Counted from the stretch's first letter, positions 34,049 through 43,293 are shown. The stretch is 64,000 nucleotides of DNA from Szabonella sp046295215 (GCA_046295215.1 JBKBNP010000019.1:11585-75584); one strand, 5' to 3'. The notes: a model not told the origin generated them from the letters alone. A program made the numbers and translations.

Positions 34049-34896
34049 TGCGACTTGCCCTGCGCAAGATCATGGTGGGTCGGCTCCGGGTCATGGCACA
34101 GCACCACATCGCCCCCGGCGCGGCCGAACGCCTCCACAAGGTCCGTCGACCGGCCAATCGCCGCAGGGTCTGCCGCGATCAGTTGCGCAGGGTAGCCCGG
34201 ACGCTTTGGCTCCGGCAGCGCGGCCTTCAGCCATTGCGCATCAACGCCGTAGAGCAAGGGCCGGGACAATTGCGGAAACACCAGCCCGAAATGCCCCTCG
34301 GCATGGCCCGGAAGCGGCAGCGCAAGCATCGCGCCATCGCCGAACAGGTCATGCCCCTGCAGGGTCTCGGTCGCTCTGCCACTTGCAGAGAAATCCAGCG
34401 GGACAAGGCCCGCGCTCTCGATCAGGTCCATCCGGTCCGCGAAGCCCGGGGGCAGCAGTTCGGGGAAAACCCCATGGCGCAGATTGGCCAGCCCTCCGCG
34501 CGCCCGCAGGGCATTCCATGCCGCGCCACTCGCCACAAATCGCGCCTTGGGAAACAAGGCGAGGCCCGAGACATGATCGACATGGAAATGCGTCACAACC
34601 ACCCGCGTCACATCCTCGGGGCGCAGTCTGTGACGCGCAAGGAAAACCTCCGGCTGGCCATCCACCACCAGCCGCGGCCGCAGGATCCGCCCGTAGAGGC
34701 GCAGGCCGAGGCTCCGCCCCGGGGCCGTCACCGAATGGTCGGTATAGCCGGTGTCGATCAGCACCGGCCCGACCCGAGGGCTGAGAAACAGCCCATAGCG
34801 CACCCACAGCGCCCGCTGCCGCCAGCGTCCACCGCGCAGGATGAACCGTTCCGGCGCGTCGACAAACGCGCTGTTGGCAAAGACAGGGGCCGTCAT
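34045..34896 (-). CDS. Metallo-beta-lactamase-fold hydrolase
   Basis: The 283-aa protein has the zinc-binding motif H103-x-H105-x-D107-H108 in THFHVDHVSG, a later PLPGHAEGHFGLVF histidine and VLCHDPEP as the final metal ligand. The pattern is closest to AHL-lactonase-like or thioester/ester hydrolases. ATG at 34896 overlaps the SDR stop by four bases; a longer start would add 21 unlikely residues. In this operon it could release or edit an acyl intermediate, but the substrate is not indicated. Confidence 0.8.
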   Translation of the reverse strand: MTAPVFANSAFVDAPERFILRGGRWRQRALWVRYGLFLSPRVGPVLIDTGYTDHSVTAPGRSLGLRLYGRILRPRLVVDGQPEVFLARHRLRPEDVTRVVVTHFHVDHVSGLALFPKARFVASGAAWNALRARGGLANLRHGVFPELLPPGFADRMDLIESAGLVPLDFSASGRATETLQGHDLFGDGAMLALPLPGHAEGHFGLVFPQLSRPLLYGVDAQWLKAALPEPKRPGYPAQLIAADPAAIGRSTDLVEAFGRAGGDVVLCHDPEPTHHDLAQGKSQ

Positions 34897-35882
34897 CCGG
34901 TCCGTCCCCCGGCAAAGGTCCGTGCCAGACCCTCCTCGAACGAGATCTGTGGCCGCCACCCCAGCCCGGCCCCTGCCGCCGTCAGATCAAGGCTTTGGGC
35001 ATAGGCGAACAGCGCCAGCCCATAGCGCGTGACAGCGGGTTCCGGCGCGCCCGGCAGCAGAAGGCTTGCGCGCTCAATGAGCCCCGCCACGGCCATCAGC
35101 GGGCCAAGCGGCATCCGCCGCCAGCGCAAGGGCACCCCCGCCCGGGCGCAGGCCTGACCGGCGATTTCGGGCACCGGCAGCACCTCGCCGCCCGAGATGT
35201 TGAAAACCTGCCCTTCCGCTGCCGCCCCGGCGTCAAGTGCCGCCATGACCGCCGCAACGGCATCCCCGATATGGGTCAGGTCGATCCGTGCGCACCCGTC
35301 CCGCAACAGGGGCAGCGGCCCCCGCCTTGCCGCCCGCAAAAGGCGCGGCAAAAGGGCCGTGTCGCCCGCGCCATAGATCCCCCGGGGGCGCAGCACCACC
35401 GGGCCAAGGGCGGGGGCGTCCAGCACCAGCCGCTCTGCCGCCCGCTTGGTCCTTGCATAAGCGTTGAACGGGGGGGGCAGCGGGTCGCTTTCACGCACGC
35501 CCAACTGGTCGATCGGCGCAAAACTGACCGAGGAACTGGAGACGAACACGAACCGCGAAACCCCGATCCCCGCGCAGAACTCGAGCAGGTTCCGCGTCGC
35601 GGTCACATTCGCCACCTCGAAGGCCTGCGCCCGGCCATGGGGCGAGGATCGCGCGGCACAATGGACAACGGCACGCAGATCGCACAGCCGCTCGGCCACC
35701 CCCGGCGCGAAAGGCCGCGCCAGATCCTGTTCGAGCATCTCGAACCCCTCGGCCCGCAGCGCCGCACAGTGCCGGGCATCGCGTCCGGCCCCGATCACGC
35801 GCACACCCTCCTGCCGCAACCGGCGCAGCACCGCCCCCCCGAGAAAGCCGGTCGCCCCGGTGACGAGAACCCGTCCCGCCAT
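34893..35882 (-). CDS. Extended SDR (NAD-dependent epimerase/dehydratase-like)
   Basis: The 329-aa protein has the Rossmann motif GATGFLGG at residues 9-16, a VSSSSV strand with the catalytic serine, the YxxxK pair at Tyr-142 and Lys-146 (YARTK), and PRGIYGAGD, which occurs in the 3-beta-HSD / OleD-like branch. Such enzymes oxidise or reduce hydroxy/keto groups, for example reducing a beta-keto acyl chain. ATG at 35882 is used because the family motif begins there. One base separates it from the upstream KAS III stop. Confidence 0.85.
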   Translation of the reverse strand: MAGRVLVTGATGFLGGAVLRRLRQEGVRVIGAGRDARHCAALRAEGFEMLEQDLARPFAPGVAERLCDLRAVVHCAARSSPHGRAQAFEVANVTATRNLLEFCAGIGVSRFVFVSSSSVSFAPIDQLGVRESDPLPPPFNAYARTKRAAERLVLDAPALGPVVLRPRGIYGAGDTALLPRLLRAARRGPLPLLRDGCARIDLTHIGDAVAAVMAALDAGAAAEGQVFNISGGEVLPVPEIAGQACARAGVPLRWRRMPLGPLMAVAGLIERASLLLPGAPEPAVTRYGLALFAYAQSLDLTAAGAGLGWRPQISFEEGLARTFAGGRTG

Positions 35883-35883
35883 C

Positions 35884-36876
35884 TCAGGCCACCAGCGCGA
35901 GGCCGCCAAAGGACACCCCCGCCGATGTGCCCAGCATCAGCACCCTCGCACCCGGCCACACCCGCCCCTCCCGCCGCGCCATATCGAGCGCGAAGGGAAT
36001 CGAGGCCGCAATCTGGTTGCCATGGCTGGTGGCGATGTTCACCACCCGGTCGGGGGCAAAGCCCGTCAGGCGGATCATATGCGCAAGCCCTGCCGGGCTC
36101 GCCTGATGCGGGACGACAAGATCCACCTCCCCGGGCCGCCAGCCTGCGCGGTCCAGCAATTCCGCGACAAACCCGCCGAAATGCTGCGCCGCCAGCCGGA
36201 ACAGCGCCTTGCCATCCATCGCAAACAGGCTGTGTTCTGCAAACTCCTGCGCCTGCGTGACAAAATCGAACCGCGTGCCGCCCGCCCCGATGCCGCAGGC
36301 GGCATAGGCCGAGGGGTAGCTGCGCAACAGGCTCGCCACAACACCGCAGGGTTCCCCGTCTCCGGCCCGCGACAGCACCGCCGCCCCGGCCCCGTCGCCG
36401 AACAGGGCCGCCGTTTCCGGGTCACTCGCCCAGGGCAGCGCGCGCGAGGCAACCTCGGAAGAGACCACCAGAACATGATCTGCCGCGCCCGCCGCGATCT
36501 GCCGGGCCGCTGTTTCAAACGCGGTCACAAAGCTCAGGCAGGTGCTGTTGACATCGAACGCGCCCGCCGCGCCATCCGCCATGCCAAGGCCCCTCATCAC
36601 CAGCGGCGCGGTCGCGGGGATCGGTTGATAGGGCACCGCCGCCCCGCAGATCACCGTGTCGATCTCGCCAGCCTCCAGCCCCGCATCCGCAAGGGCGGCG
36701 CGCGCGGCGGCGACGCCCATGGAAACCTGATCCTCGGAGCCGCAGACATGCCGCGCCACAACGCCCGTGGCGCGTTCCAGCCGTCCCGGCGCAAGCCCGA
36801 GATCGCGCTCGATGTCGCGGGTCAGAAGCCGACGATCCGGCAGCGCCCGCCCCGTGCCAGAGATCCTGACTGTCAT
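35884..36876 (-). CDS. 3-oxoacyl-ACP synthase III-like (thiolase-fold condensing enzyme)
   Basis: A KAS III-family enzyme, joining two acyl groups by Claisen condensation or transferring an acyl group. The Cys-His-Asn triad is intact: Cys-113 (NSTCLSF), His-257 (VPHQAS) and Asn-287 (HGNQIAASIP). The N-terminus ISGTGRALPDRRL is KAS III-like. Housekeeping FabH normally sits with fatty-acid genes, so this is more likely a pathway-specific copy. The start is uncertain between ATGs at 36876 and 36888. It heads the six-gene operon. Confidence 0.85.
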   Translation of the reverse strand: MTVRISGTGRALPDRRLLTRDIERDLGLAPGRLERATGVVARHVCGSEDQVSMGVAAARAALADAGLEAGEIDTVICGAAVPYQPIPATAPLVMRGLGMADGAAGAFDVNSTCLSFVTAFETAARQIAAGAADHVLVVSSEVASRALPWASDPETAALFGDGAGAAVLSRAGDGEPCGVVASLLRSYPSAYAACGIGAGGTRFDFVTQAQEFAEHSLFAMDGKALFRLAAQHFGGFVAELLDRAGWRPGEVDLVVPHQASPAGLAHMIRLTGFAPDRVVNIATSHGNQIAASIPFALDMARREGRVWPGARVLMLGTSAGVSFGGLALVA

Positions 36877-36917
36877 CCTTGGCACCATCCCGACTGCTGA
36901 AACCCTTGCAGGCCGGA

Positions 36918-36945
36918 ACGATACCACCTCGCCGGGGGCATGCAA
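36918..36945 (-). promoter_or_regulatory. Candidate sigma-70 promoter of the KAS III operon
   Basis: On the minus strand TTGCAT, a 16-base spacer and TATCGT form a -35/-10 pair in the 122-base gap before the KAS III gene. The gap after the isomerase gene makes a separate transcription unit plausible. The match is moderate. Confidence 0.35.
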
Positions 36946-36998
36946 ATTCGATCTGTCGGAACCTGCGCGGAAGGCCCTCGCGCCCCGTCCCGAACCTG

Positions 36999-37847
36999 TC
37001 AGCAAAAGCGCCGGAAACGCTCCACGATTGTATCAAGAACGTCATTCGGATCGCGCTGCCACCAGTCGCGGGCCGAGAACACCTCCACCTCGCAGGGGCC
37101 GTCATATCCCGCAGATTCGACCATTGCCCGGATCGCACGCAGATCGGCCACGCCATCGCCCATCATGCCCCGGTCAAGCAACATGTCGCCAGTCCGTTCC
37201 AGCCAGTCGCAGAGGTGATAGCCCAGAATGCGCCCCTTGGCCCGCGCAAGGCTTTCACCCAGCCGCCGGTCCCACCAGACGTGATAGACATCGACCGCGA
37301 TCCCCAGATTCACCGCCCCCACCCGGTCACACACCTCCAGCGCATCGGCCACGGTGAAAAGGCAGGTCCGGTTGCCGCCGAACATCGGGTTGAGCGGTTC
37401 CAGCGCCAATGAGACGCCACACGCGGCGGCATGGGGCGCAAGGGCCGCCACGCGGTCGGCGAGGCGGTTGACCGTTTCCGCCAGCCCCTTTGTCCCCGGT
37501 TCCGTGCCGCCCGTCACGATGGTCAGGACCGGCGCCCCCAGAGCAGCCGCCATCTCGATGCTGGCACGCGCCGCGTCCATCGCGCCCGAGGGCGCATCGG
37601 ACCCGACCAGATAGGGCGTGCGGCAGAGGCCATCCACCCGCATCCCCGCCGCCCGCGTGCGGTTGCCGATCTCCACCGCGCGCGTGCCGATTTCCCGCCG
37701 CCAGAACACGATGCCGCCATAGCCGCGCGCGGCACAGGCGTCGATCACCCGCTCGACCGGCCACCCGGCCCCCCTGCCGTCCAGATTATGCCCCAGCGTC
37801 GCGGTGTTCAGCGCCAGCGCCGACAGATCCCGCGAGAAATCGCGCAT
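36999..37847 (-). CDS. Sugar phosphate isomerase/epimerase-like TIM-barrel protein
   Basis: The 282-aa protein resembles the xylose-isomerase-like TIM-barrel family (AP endonuclease-2 type). Visible are LALEPLNPMFGG with an expected metal-binding glutamate, GIAVDVYHVWWD (Asp/His ligands), GYHLCDWLER and a late EVEVFSARDWW. These enzymes isomerise or epimerise sugars or sugar acids; substrate unknown. It starts one base after the DUF993 stop and belongs to the same operon. Confidence 0.8.
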   Translation of the reverse strand: MRDFSRDLSALALNTATLGHNLDGRGAGWPVERVIDACAARGYGGIVFWRREIGTRAVEIGNRTRAAGMRVDGLCRTPYLVGSDAPSGAMDAARASIEMAAALGAPVLTIVTGGTEPGTKGLAETVNRLADRVAALAPHAAACGVSLALEPLNPMFGGNRTCLFTVADALEVCDRVGAVNLGIAVDVYHVWWDRRLGESLARAKGRILGYHLCDWLERTGDMLLDRGMMGDGVADLRAIRAMVESAGYDGPCEVEVFSARDWWQRDPNDVLDTIVERFRRFC

Positions 37848-37848
37848 C

Positions 37849-38997
37849 TCAGACCCCGTAAAGCGCGAGCAGCCGTTTCATCCGGTCCACCGCAAGGTCC
37901 GGGGCGCGGAGCAACCCGCAGCCATCGGCGAGCCGGAAGGTTTCGGTGAAATAGGGCAAGGGCCGCATCGCCTGCGCACCGCCCAGCATCACGAAATGAT
38001 CCTGAAACCCGTTGAGCCATGCAAGGAATACAACGCCCGTCTTGTAATACTGCGTCGGCGCGCGGAAGATCAGCCGCGCCAGCGGCACGGTCGGATCCAG
38101 CACCGCACGGAACCCGGCGCGGTCCCCTGCCCCCAGCCGCCCGACCGCATGGGCCGCCGCAGGCGCCAGCGGGTCGAAGATCCCCAGCAGCGCATGGCTG
38201 AAGCCCTTGTCATCCCCCTCGATCAGTTCGGGATAGTTGAAATCGTCGCCCGTATACATCTTCACGCCTTCGGGCAGGCGGCGGCGCATGGCGATTTCCT
38301 TGTCCTTGTCCAGAAGGCTGATCTTGATGCCATCGACCGATGTGCGGTTGCGCCCGATCACCTCCAGCGCCACCTCCATCGCATCAGGGAAGCCCGCACA
38401 GCCCCAGTAGCCGGCAAGGGCCGGGTCGAACATATCCCCCAGCCAGTGCAGGATCACCGGATGGTCACAGGCCGACAGCACAGCGTCATAGACCCGCAGA
38501 TAATCCTGTGGCCCCCGCGCCACGCGGGCCAGCGCCCGGCTCGCCATCAGGATGATGCGCGCATCAAGGCGCTGGATCGCCTCCAACTGTTCCATATAGG
38601 CGCGGATCACATCGTCAAGGCTGCCCGCGTCCCTTGGGTCCAGATGGTCGGTCCCGCAGCCGTTTGCCACCATCGCATCCGGCAATTCCGCCCGCGTGCG
38701 GCGGATCAATTCCAGTGCGCCCGGCCAATCGAGCCCCATGCCGCGCTGCGCCGTATCCATCGCCTCGGCAATCCCGAGCCCCAGCCCCGCCAGATGGTGC
38801 CGGAAGGACATGGTTGCCGCCCAGTCCACGCTCGCCCGCCCCGAAGGGTCATTGGCGGTGAAGGGGTCCGCCACGACATGCGCGGCGGAATAGACGGTGC
38901 GCACCGCATCCCGCCCCAGCCTGCCCGCCGCGATCGGCGTGCCGCAAAGCGTGTAATCGGCCAGACGGCCCATCGTATCCGGCAGAGCGATTTTCAT
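37849..38997 (-). CDS. DUF993-type, dihydrodipicolinate-synthase-like protein
   Basis: The 382-aa protein has a TIM-barrel character and matches what I know of the DUF993 family: GLGLGIAEAMDTAQRGMGLDW, SVDGIKISLLDKDKE (a lysine where aldolases carry the Schiff-base lysine) and GVKMYTGDDFNYPELI. DUF993 genes often occur beside sugar isomerase-like and SDR genes in alphaproteobacterial catabolic loci, as here. The reaction has not been assigned to my knowledge; an aldolase or dehydratase step is possible. Confidence 0.75.
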   Translation of the reverse strand: MKIALPDTMGRLADYTLCGTPIAAGRLGRDAVRTVYSAAHVVADPFTANDPSGRASVDWAATMSFRHHLAGLGLGIAEAMDTAQRGMGLDWPGALELIRRTRAELPDAMVANGCGTDHLDPRDAGSLDDVIRAYMEQLEAIQRLDARIILMASRALARVARGPQDYLRVYDAVLSACDHPVILHWLGDMFDPALAGYWGCAGFPDAMEVALEVIGRNRTSVDGIKISLLDKDKEIAMRRRLPEGVKMYTGDDFNYPELIEGDDKGFSHALLGIFDPLAPAAAHAVGRLGAGDRAGFRAVLDPTVPLARLIFRAPTQYYKTGVVFLAWLNGFQDHFVMLGGAQAMRPLPYFTETFRLADGCGLLRAPDLAVDRMKRLLALYGV

Positions 38998-39008
38998 GGG
39001 CTGACCTT

Positions 39009-39776
39009 TCAGAAACGGGATACCAGCATCCCGGCATCCGCCGCGATTGCCTGTCCGGTGGTATAGGGGAGCCGCCCGGTGGCGAGCGACGCGATGATTG
39101 CACCCACCTCGGCAGGCTGGCCGACGCGGGGCAACAGGGTCAAACCTTCAGCCGCGCGCTGGCGATACATCTCGATCACCGGGGCGGTCATGTCGGTCTC
39201 GATCAGGCCGGGCTGAACATCATAGACGGCAATCTCCTCGGCCCCCAGCCGCACCGCAAGCGCCTTGGACACCATGGCTGCCGCCGCCTTCGACGCGCAA
39301 TATTCCGCGCGCTGGACCGCCACCGCATTGGCATTGGCCGAGGTCACGGTGACGATGGAATGGAAGAGATCCGCAGGCCGGTCCCGCGCCAGCAGGCCGC
39401 GCGCAAATGCCTGCGACAGAAAGAACACCGCCTTGGCATTGACCGACAGGCAGCGGTCCCAGCTTGCCTCGGTCACGTCCAGCAAATCGCCCCGGCTCAG
39501 AACCCCGACGCCTGCATTGTTGATCAGCGTGGTCAGCGGGCCAAGGTCAGCCTCGATCCGGGCAAGTGCCGGCTCATGGGCCGACAGGTCGGCCACATTA
39601 AACGGGGCGGCCACCACCGGCACCCCCAGCACAGCGATCCTGTCCACCGCGCGCGCCAGTTCGTCATCCGCCACCGGGCCATTCACCGCGATGGCAAAAC
39701 CTTCGCGCGCCAAGGCCTCGGCGGTCGCAAGACCGATCCCGCGCGATGATCCTGTGACCAGTGCTGCCTGCCTCAT
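39009..39776 (-). CDS. Short-chain dehydrogenase/reductase
   Basis: The 255-aa protein is a classical SDR: GSSRGIGLATAEAL (NAD(P) motif, residues 8-21), NNAGVG, the SIVTVTSANA serine strand, YCASKAA (Tyr-x3-Lys) and a PGLIETDMTAP loop. It reduces or oxidises a hydroxyl group, probably on the same sugar-like or acyl substrate as its neighbours. It overlaps the acyl-CoA dehydrogenase stop by four bases and lies 11 bases ahead of the DUF993 gene. Confidence 0.9.
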   Translation of the reverse strand: MRQAALVTGSSRGIGLATAEALAREGFAIAVNGPVADDELARAVDRIAVLGVPVVAAPFNVADLSAHEPALARIEADLGPLTTLINNAGVGVLSRGDLLDVTEASWDRCLSVNAKAVFFLSQAFARGLLARDRPADLFHSIVTVTSANANAVAVQRAEYCASKAAAAMVSKALAVRLGAEEIAVYDVQPGLIETDMTAPVIEMYRQRAAEGLTLLPRVGQPAEVGAIIASLATGRLPYTTGQAIAADAGMLVSRF

Positions 39777-40915
39777 GCCTTGGCACCTTTCCGCATCAAT
39801 TCCCGCGCGATGATCATGCGCTGGATCTGGTTCGTGCCTTCATAGATCTGGCAGATCTTGGCGTCGCGGTAGAGCCGTTCCACCTCCACCCCCCGGATAT
39901 AGCCCGACCCGCCGAAAACCTGCACCGCATCCGACGTGCGCGCCACGGCCATGTCGCCCGCAAAGCATTTGGCCATGGAACAGGCCTTGGTCGCGTCCTG
40001 CCCCAGATCCAGCTTCATCGCCGCCGAATGGACCAGCAGGCGCGCAGCCTCGATATCCTTGGCCATATCGGCCAGCAGCCATTGCACGCCCTGAAATTCG
40101 GCAATCGCCTTGCCGAATTGCCGCCGGGTGCCTGCATGATCAACCGCAGCCTCCAATCCGGCCTGCGCGATGCCGACCGCCAGCGCCCCGATGCCGACAC
40201 GGCCCTTGTCCAGCACGCTCATCATCATGTGGAACCCGCGCCCCGGATCGCCCAGAAGCGAACCGGGGGGAAGCCGCACATCAGCAAAAGTCAATGCGCC
40301 CACCTGACTGGCACACTGACCCATTTTCGACTCCTTCGGCCCGCGTTCAACACCAGCGGTGTGAAGATCGACGATGAAAATGGACATGCCGCGATTGCCC
40401 GCCGCCGCATCCGTCCGCGCCAGCACGAATCCCAGATCGGCGACAGGCGCATTGTGGATCCAGACCTTTGACCCGTTGAGCCGCCAGCCCTCGCCGTCGC
40501 GTTCCGCCGTGGTGCGGATGCCTGATACATCGGTCCCGGCCTCGGTTTCCGTGATGCAATAGGCCACGCGGATTTTCATCGCGAGGATACCTGTCAGCAA
40601 CGCCCGCTGCGCCTCGGTCCCGTGCCGCACCAGCAGCGTTGCGATCAGTTCCACCAGCCCGCATTGGTCGGCCACGCTCGCGCAGCCGCGGGACAATTCC
40701 TCCATCACCACGGCATAGGTCAGCGTATCGAACCCCGGCCCGCCCATCGCCTCGGGCACCGCGATGCCGAAAAGGCCCAGCTTGGCCATTTCGTCATAAA
40801 TCTCTGCCGGAAACCGCTCGTCCCTGTCCAATCCCTCGGCAGCCGGGCGGATCACCGCATCGGCAAAGGCGCGCACGGTGTCGCGGACCTGTTCCTGCAT
40901 TGGGGTCAGGAACAT
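39773..40915 (-). CDS. Acyl-CoA dehydrogenase
   Basis: This flavoenzyme introduces a 2,3-double bond into acyl-CoA. Features: VAYCITETEAGTDVSGIRTTAERDGEGW-type FAD/substrate site, the IYEGTNQIQRMIIARELM C-terminus containing the catalytic glutamate in YEGT, and a conserved RRQFGKAIAEFQ. Length 380 aa is usual. ATG at 40915 overlaps the hydratase stop by one base; a GTG at 40918 would overlap by four and is equally possible. It forms a beta-oxidation-like trio with the hydratase and CoA-transferase. Confidence 0.92.
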   Translation of the reverse strand: MFLTPMQEQVRDTVRAFADAVIRPAAEGLDRDERFPAEIYDEMAKLGLFGIAVPEAMGGPGFDTLTYAVVMEELSRGCASVADQCGLVELIATLLVRHGTEAQRALLTGILAMKIRVAYCITETEAGTDVSGIRTTAERDGEGWRLNGSKVWIHNAPVADLGFVLARTDAAAGNRGMSIFIVDLHTAGVERGPKESKMGQCASQVGALTFADVRLPPGSLLGDPGRGFHMMMSVLDKGRVGIGALAVGIAQAGLEAAVDHAGTRRQFGKAIAEFQGVQWLLADMAKDIEAARLLVHSAAMKLDLGQDATKACSMAKCFAGDMAVARTSDAVQVFGGSGYIRGVEVERLYRDAKICQIYEGTNQIQRMIIARELMRKGAKA

Positions 40916-41697
40916 CACGCCTCCCCCCGCCCGAAATCGGGTTTGCGTTTCTCACGGAAGGCAGCCAACCCCTCGGCCAGATCGTCGGATGCCGCAGCAA
41001 TCGTTCCGGCCAGCGATTCCAGCACGCGAGCCGTCTCCTCGCCCTCGGCGGCGTTGACCAGCATCTTGGTCAGTTCATTCGCGCGGGGGGACCGGGACAG
41101 CACCCGCGCGGCAACCCCCTTCGCCGCCGCCATCCCCTCACCCTTCGGCACAACCTGATCGACAAGCCCCAGCCGCACCGCAGCCTCGGCATCGAACACC
41201 TCACCGAACAGCGCCATCCGCCGCACCGCCTGCGGCCCGAAGCGGCGCAGCGCGCGCTGCGTGCCGGACCAGCCGGGAATGACCCCCAAGCCCGGTTCGG
41301 GCTGGCCGATCCGCACATGCGCCTCGGCAATCCGCAGATCGGCACAGGCCGCCAGTTCCAGCCCGCCGCCCAGACAATGCCCGTTCAGCACCGCAATCAA
41401 GGGCTGGCGCAACCGCGCCAGCGCGTCAAAGGCCGCATGACCATCGCGCACCCAATGCCGCCCAAAATCAAGTGCCGAATTGCCCGACCATGCCGCGATG
41501 TCGCCCCCCGCGCAAAAGGACCGATCCCCTTCGCCCGTGAGGATCACCACCTCCGCCCCCGACCGCTCGATCACGCGACACAGCGGGACCAAGGCATCCA
41601 CCATTTCCGCATCCAGCGCGTTCAGTTTCTCGGGGCGGCGGATCGTCAGCGTCGCCACCCGTCCCGTGATTTGCAGATCAAGCCGCGGGTCGGTCAT
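40915..41697 (-). CDS. Enoyl-CoA hydratase/isomerase family protein
   Basis: A crotonase-fold protein of 260 aa that hydrates or isomerises enoyl-CoA. FCAGGDIAAW is the oxyanion-hole region, GHCLGGGLELAACADLRIA holds the first glutamate (GLELA) and GQPEPGLGVIPGWSGTQRALR the second. The stop is coupled to the acyl-CoA dehydrogenase and the start overlaps the CoA-transferase stop by four bases. Fits the degradation of a short or branched acid. Confidence 0.9.
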   Translation of the reverse strand: MTDPRLDLQITGRVATLTIRRPEKLNALDAEMVDALVPLCRVIERSGAEVVILTGEGDRSFCAGGDIAAWSGNSALDFGRHWVRDGHAAFDALARLRQPLIAVLNGHCLGGGLELAACADLRIAEAHVRIGQPEPGLGVIPGWSGTQRALRRFGPQAVRRMALFGEVFDAEAAVRLGLVDQVVPKGEGMAAAKGVAARVLSRSPRANELTKMLVNAAEGEETARVLESLAGTIAAASDDLAEGLAAFREKRKPDFGRGEA

Positions 41698-43265
41698 AGC
41701 GTGAGCCCCATCATTTCGGGCCGGAACAGCCGCGCGTCCATCTCGCGCAGGTCATCGGCCACCCGCAGCGGCGTTGCGGCCTGATCCAGAATGTCGCGTT
41801 GCAGATCCATTCCCGGCGCGATTTCCGTCACCGTCAGCCCCTCGGGCAGCAGCCGGATCACGCAGCGTTCGGTGACATAGGTGATGTGCTGGCCCTGCAT
41901 CACAGCGCGCTTGCCGGAAAAGCTGACCTGATCGACCTTCGGCACGAATTTCGGGATGCGGCCTTCCTTGTCGATCACCAGCCGCCCCGCCTCCACCCGC
42001 ATCTTGGCCCCCGCGTTGAAATTGCCCGAGAACACGATTTTGCGCGCCCGCGCGGTGATGTCGACAAAGCCCCCCGCCCCCGCCGTGCGATGCGGGGTTG
42101 CCGACAGGCGGCTGACATTCACCGACCCTTCCGCGTCTATCTCAAGGAAGGACAGCAGCGAGCAATCAAACCCGCCCCCCTGAAAATAGATGAACTGATG
42201 TGGCGAGGCGACGAATGCCTCGGCATTGGACGCGCAGCCGAACTTGAAATCCAGCAGCGGCACGCCCCCCACTGCGCCCTGCTCGATCACCCATGTCACG
42301 CGGCCATGCAGCCCCTCTTCGATCAGGATGCGCGGCACATTGGCGGAAATGCCGAAGCCGATATTGACGGCCCAGCCAGACCGCAATTCCATCGCCACCC
42401 GGCGCGCGATCACCTTGGCCGGGTTGAACTCGGGCGTGGTGAAGCTGTGCAGCGGGCGGAACAATTCGCCCGAGATTGCCGGGTCATAGGGCGTTTGCGT
42501 GGTCTGCAACTGGTCCGGGGCCTCGACGATCACATCGACGAGGATCCCCGGCACCCGCACGTCATGGGGCCGCAACGTGCCTTGCGCCGCCACGCGGCGG
42601 ACCTGCGCGATCACGATACCCCCCGAGTTGCGCGCGGCCAGCGCCATTTCCATCGCGCCCAGCGTGGCGCCTTCCATCTCAAAGGTCAGATTGCCATTCT
42701 CATCGGCAGTGGAGGCGCGGATGATCGCCACATCGGGCCGGATCGCGGGAAAATGCAGCCAGTCCTCGCCGTCGAAACGGACCCGCTTGACCAGCGGCGA
42801 TCTTCGCGCCGTGGCGTTCATCGCGCAGCCCTCCTGTTCAGGGTCCACGAAAGTCTCCATCCCCACCTTGGTCAGCACGCCGGGACGTTTGGCAGCCCCT
42901 TCACGCAGCATGTCGAACACGATGCCCGAGGGCACATTCCACGCCGCCAGATCCTCGGCCAGGATGCGCTGCCAGATCAGCGGCGGTTCGGCATTGGTCG
43001 GCCCCGACGGGAATGATCCCGCGATGATGCGTGCAATCATCCCCGGTTGCGCAAGATGATCGACCCCCTTGGTGCCGAACATGTCGCCTGCCGCAATCGG
43101 ATGGATCGTCGTCAGCCCCCGCGGTGCGCCTTCGGCCTGAAACCGCGCGCCGAGCGCCGCCAGAACGGCATCCGGACACAAGAGCCCGGAGGAGGAATTC
43201 ACCGCAACGGTCGCCCCGTCGTCAATCAGGCGGACGGCCTCCTCGGCGGATTTCAGTTTCGACAT
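41694..43265 (-). CDS. Fused acyl-CoA:acetate/3-ketoacid CoA-transferase
   Basis: The 523-aa protein carries both subunits of family I CoA-transferases in one chain (YdiF-like). The N-terminal half begins SAEEAVRLIDDGATVAVNSSSG. The second half has VTWVIEQGAVGGVPLLDF, where the glutamate forms the covalent CoA thioester. It likely activates the pathway acid by moving CoA from acetyl-CoA. The ATG at 43265 follows GGAAG by five bases; an upstream start at 43292 is less likely. It leads the catabolic operon and faces a TetR gene. Confidence 0.88.
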   Translation of the reverse strand: MSKLKSAEEAVRLIDDGATVAVNSSSGLLCPDAVLAALGARFQAEGAPRGLTTIHPIAAGDMFGTKGVDHLAQPGMIARIIAGSFPSGPTNAEPPLIWQRILAEDLAAWNVPSGIVFDMLREGAAKRPGVLTKVGMETFVDPEQEGCAMNATARRSPLVKRVRFDGEDWLHFPAIRPDVAIIRASTADENGNLTFEMEGATLGAMEMALAARNSGGIVIAQVRRVAAQGTLRPHDVRVPGILVDVIVEAPDQLQTTQTPYDPAISGELFRPLHSFTTPEFNPAKVIARRVAMELRSGWAVNIGFGISANVPRILIEEGLHGRVTWVIEQGAVGGVPLLDFKFGCASNAEAFVASPHQFIYFQGGGFDCSLLSFLEIDAEGSVNVSRLSATPHRTAGAGGFVDITARARKIVFSGNFNAGAKMRVEAGRLVIDKEGRIPKFVPKVDQVSFSGKRAVMQGQHITYVTERCVIRLLPEGLTVTEIAPGMDLQRDILDQAATPLRVADDLREMDARLFRPEMMGLTL

Positions 43266-43293
43266 GGGCTCTTCCTTCCGCACCGGAGGCAAG

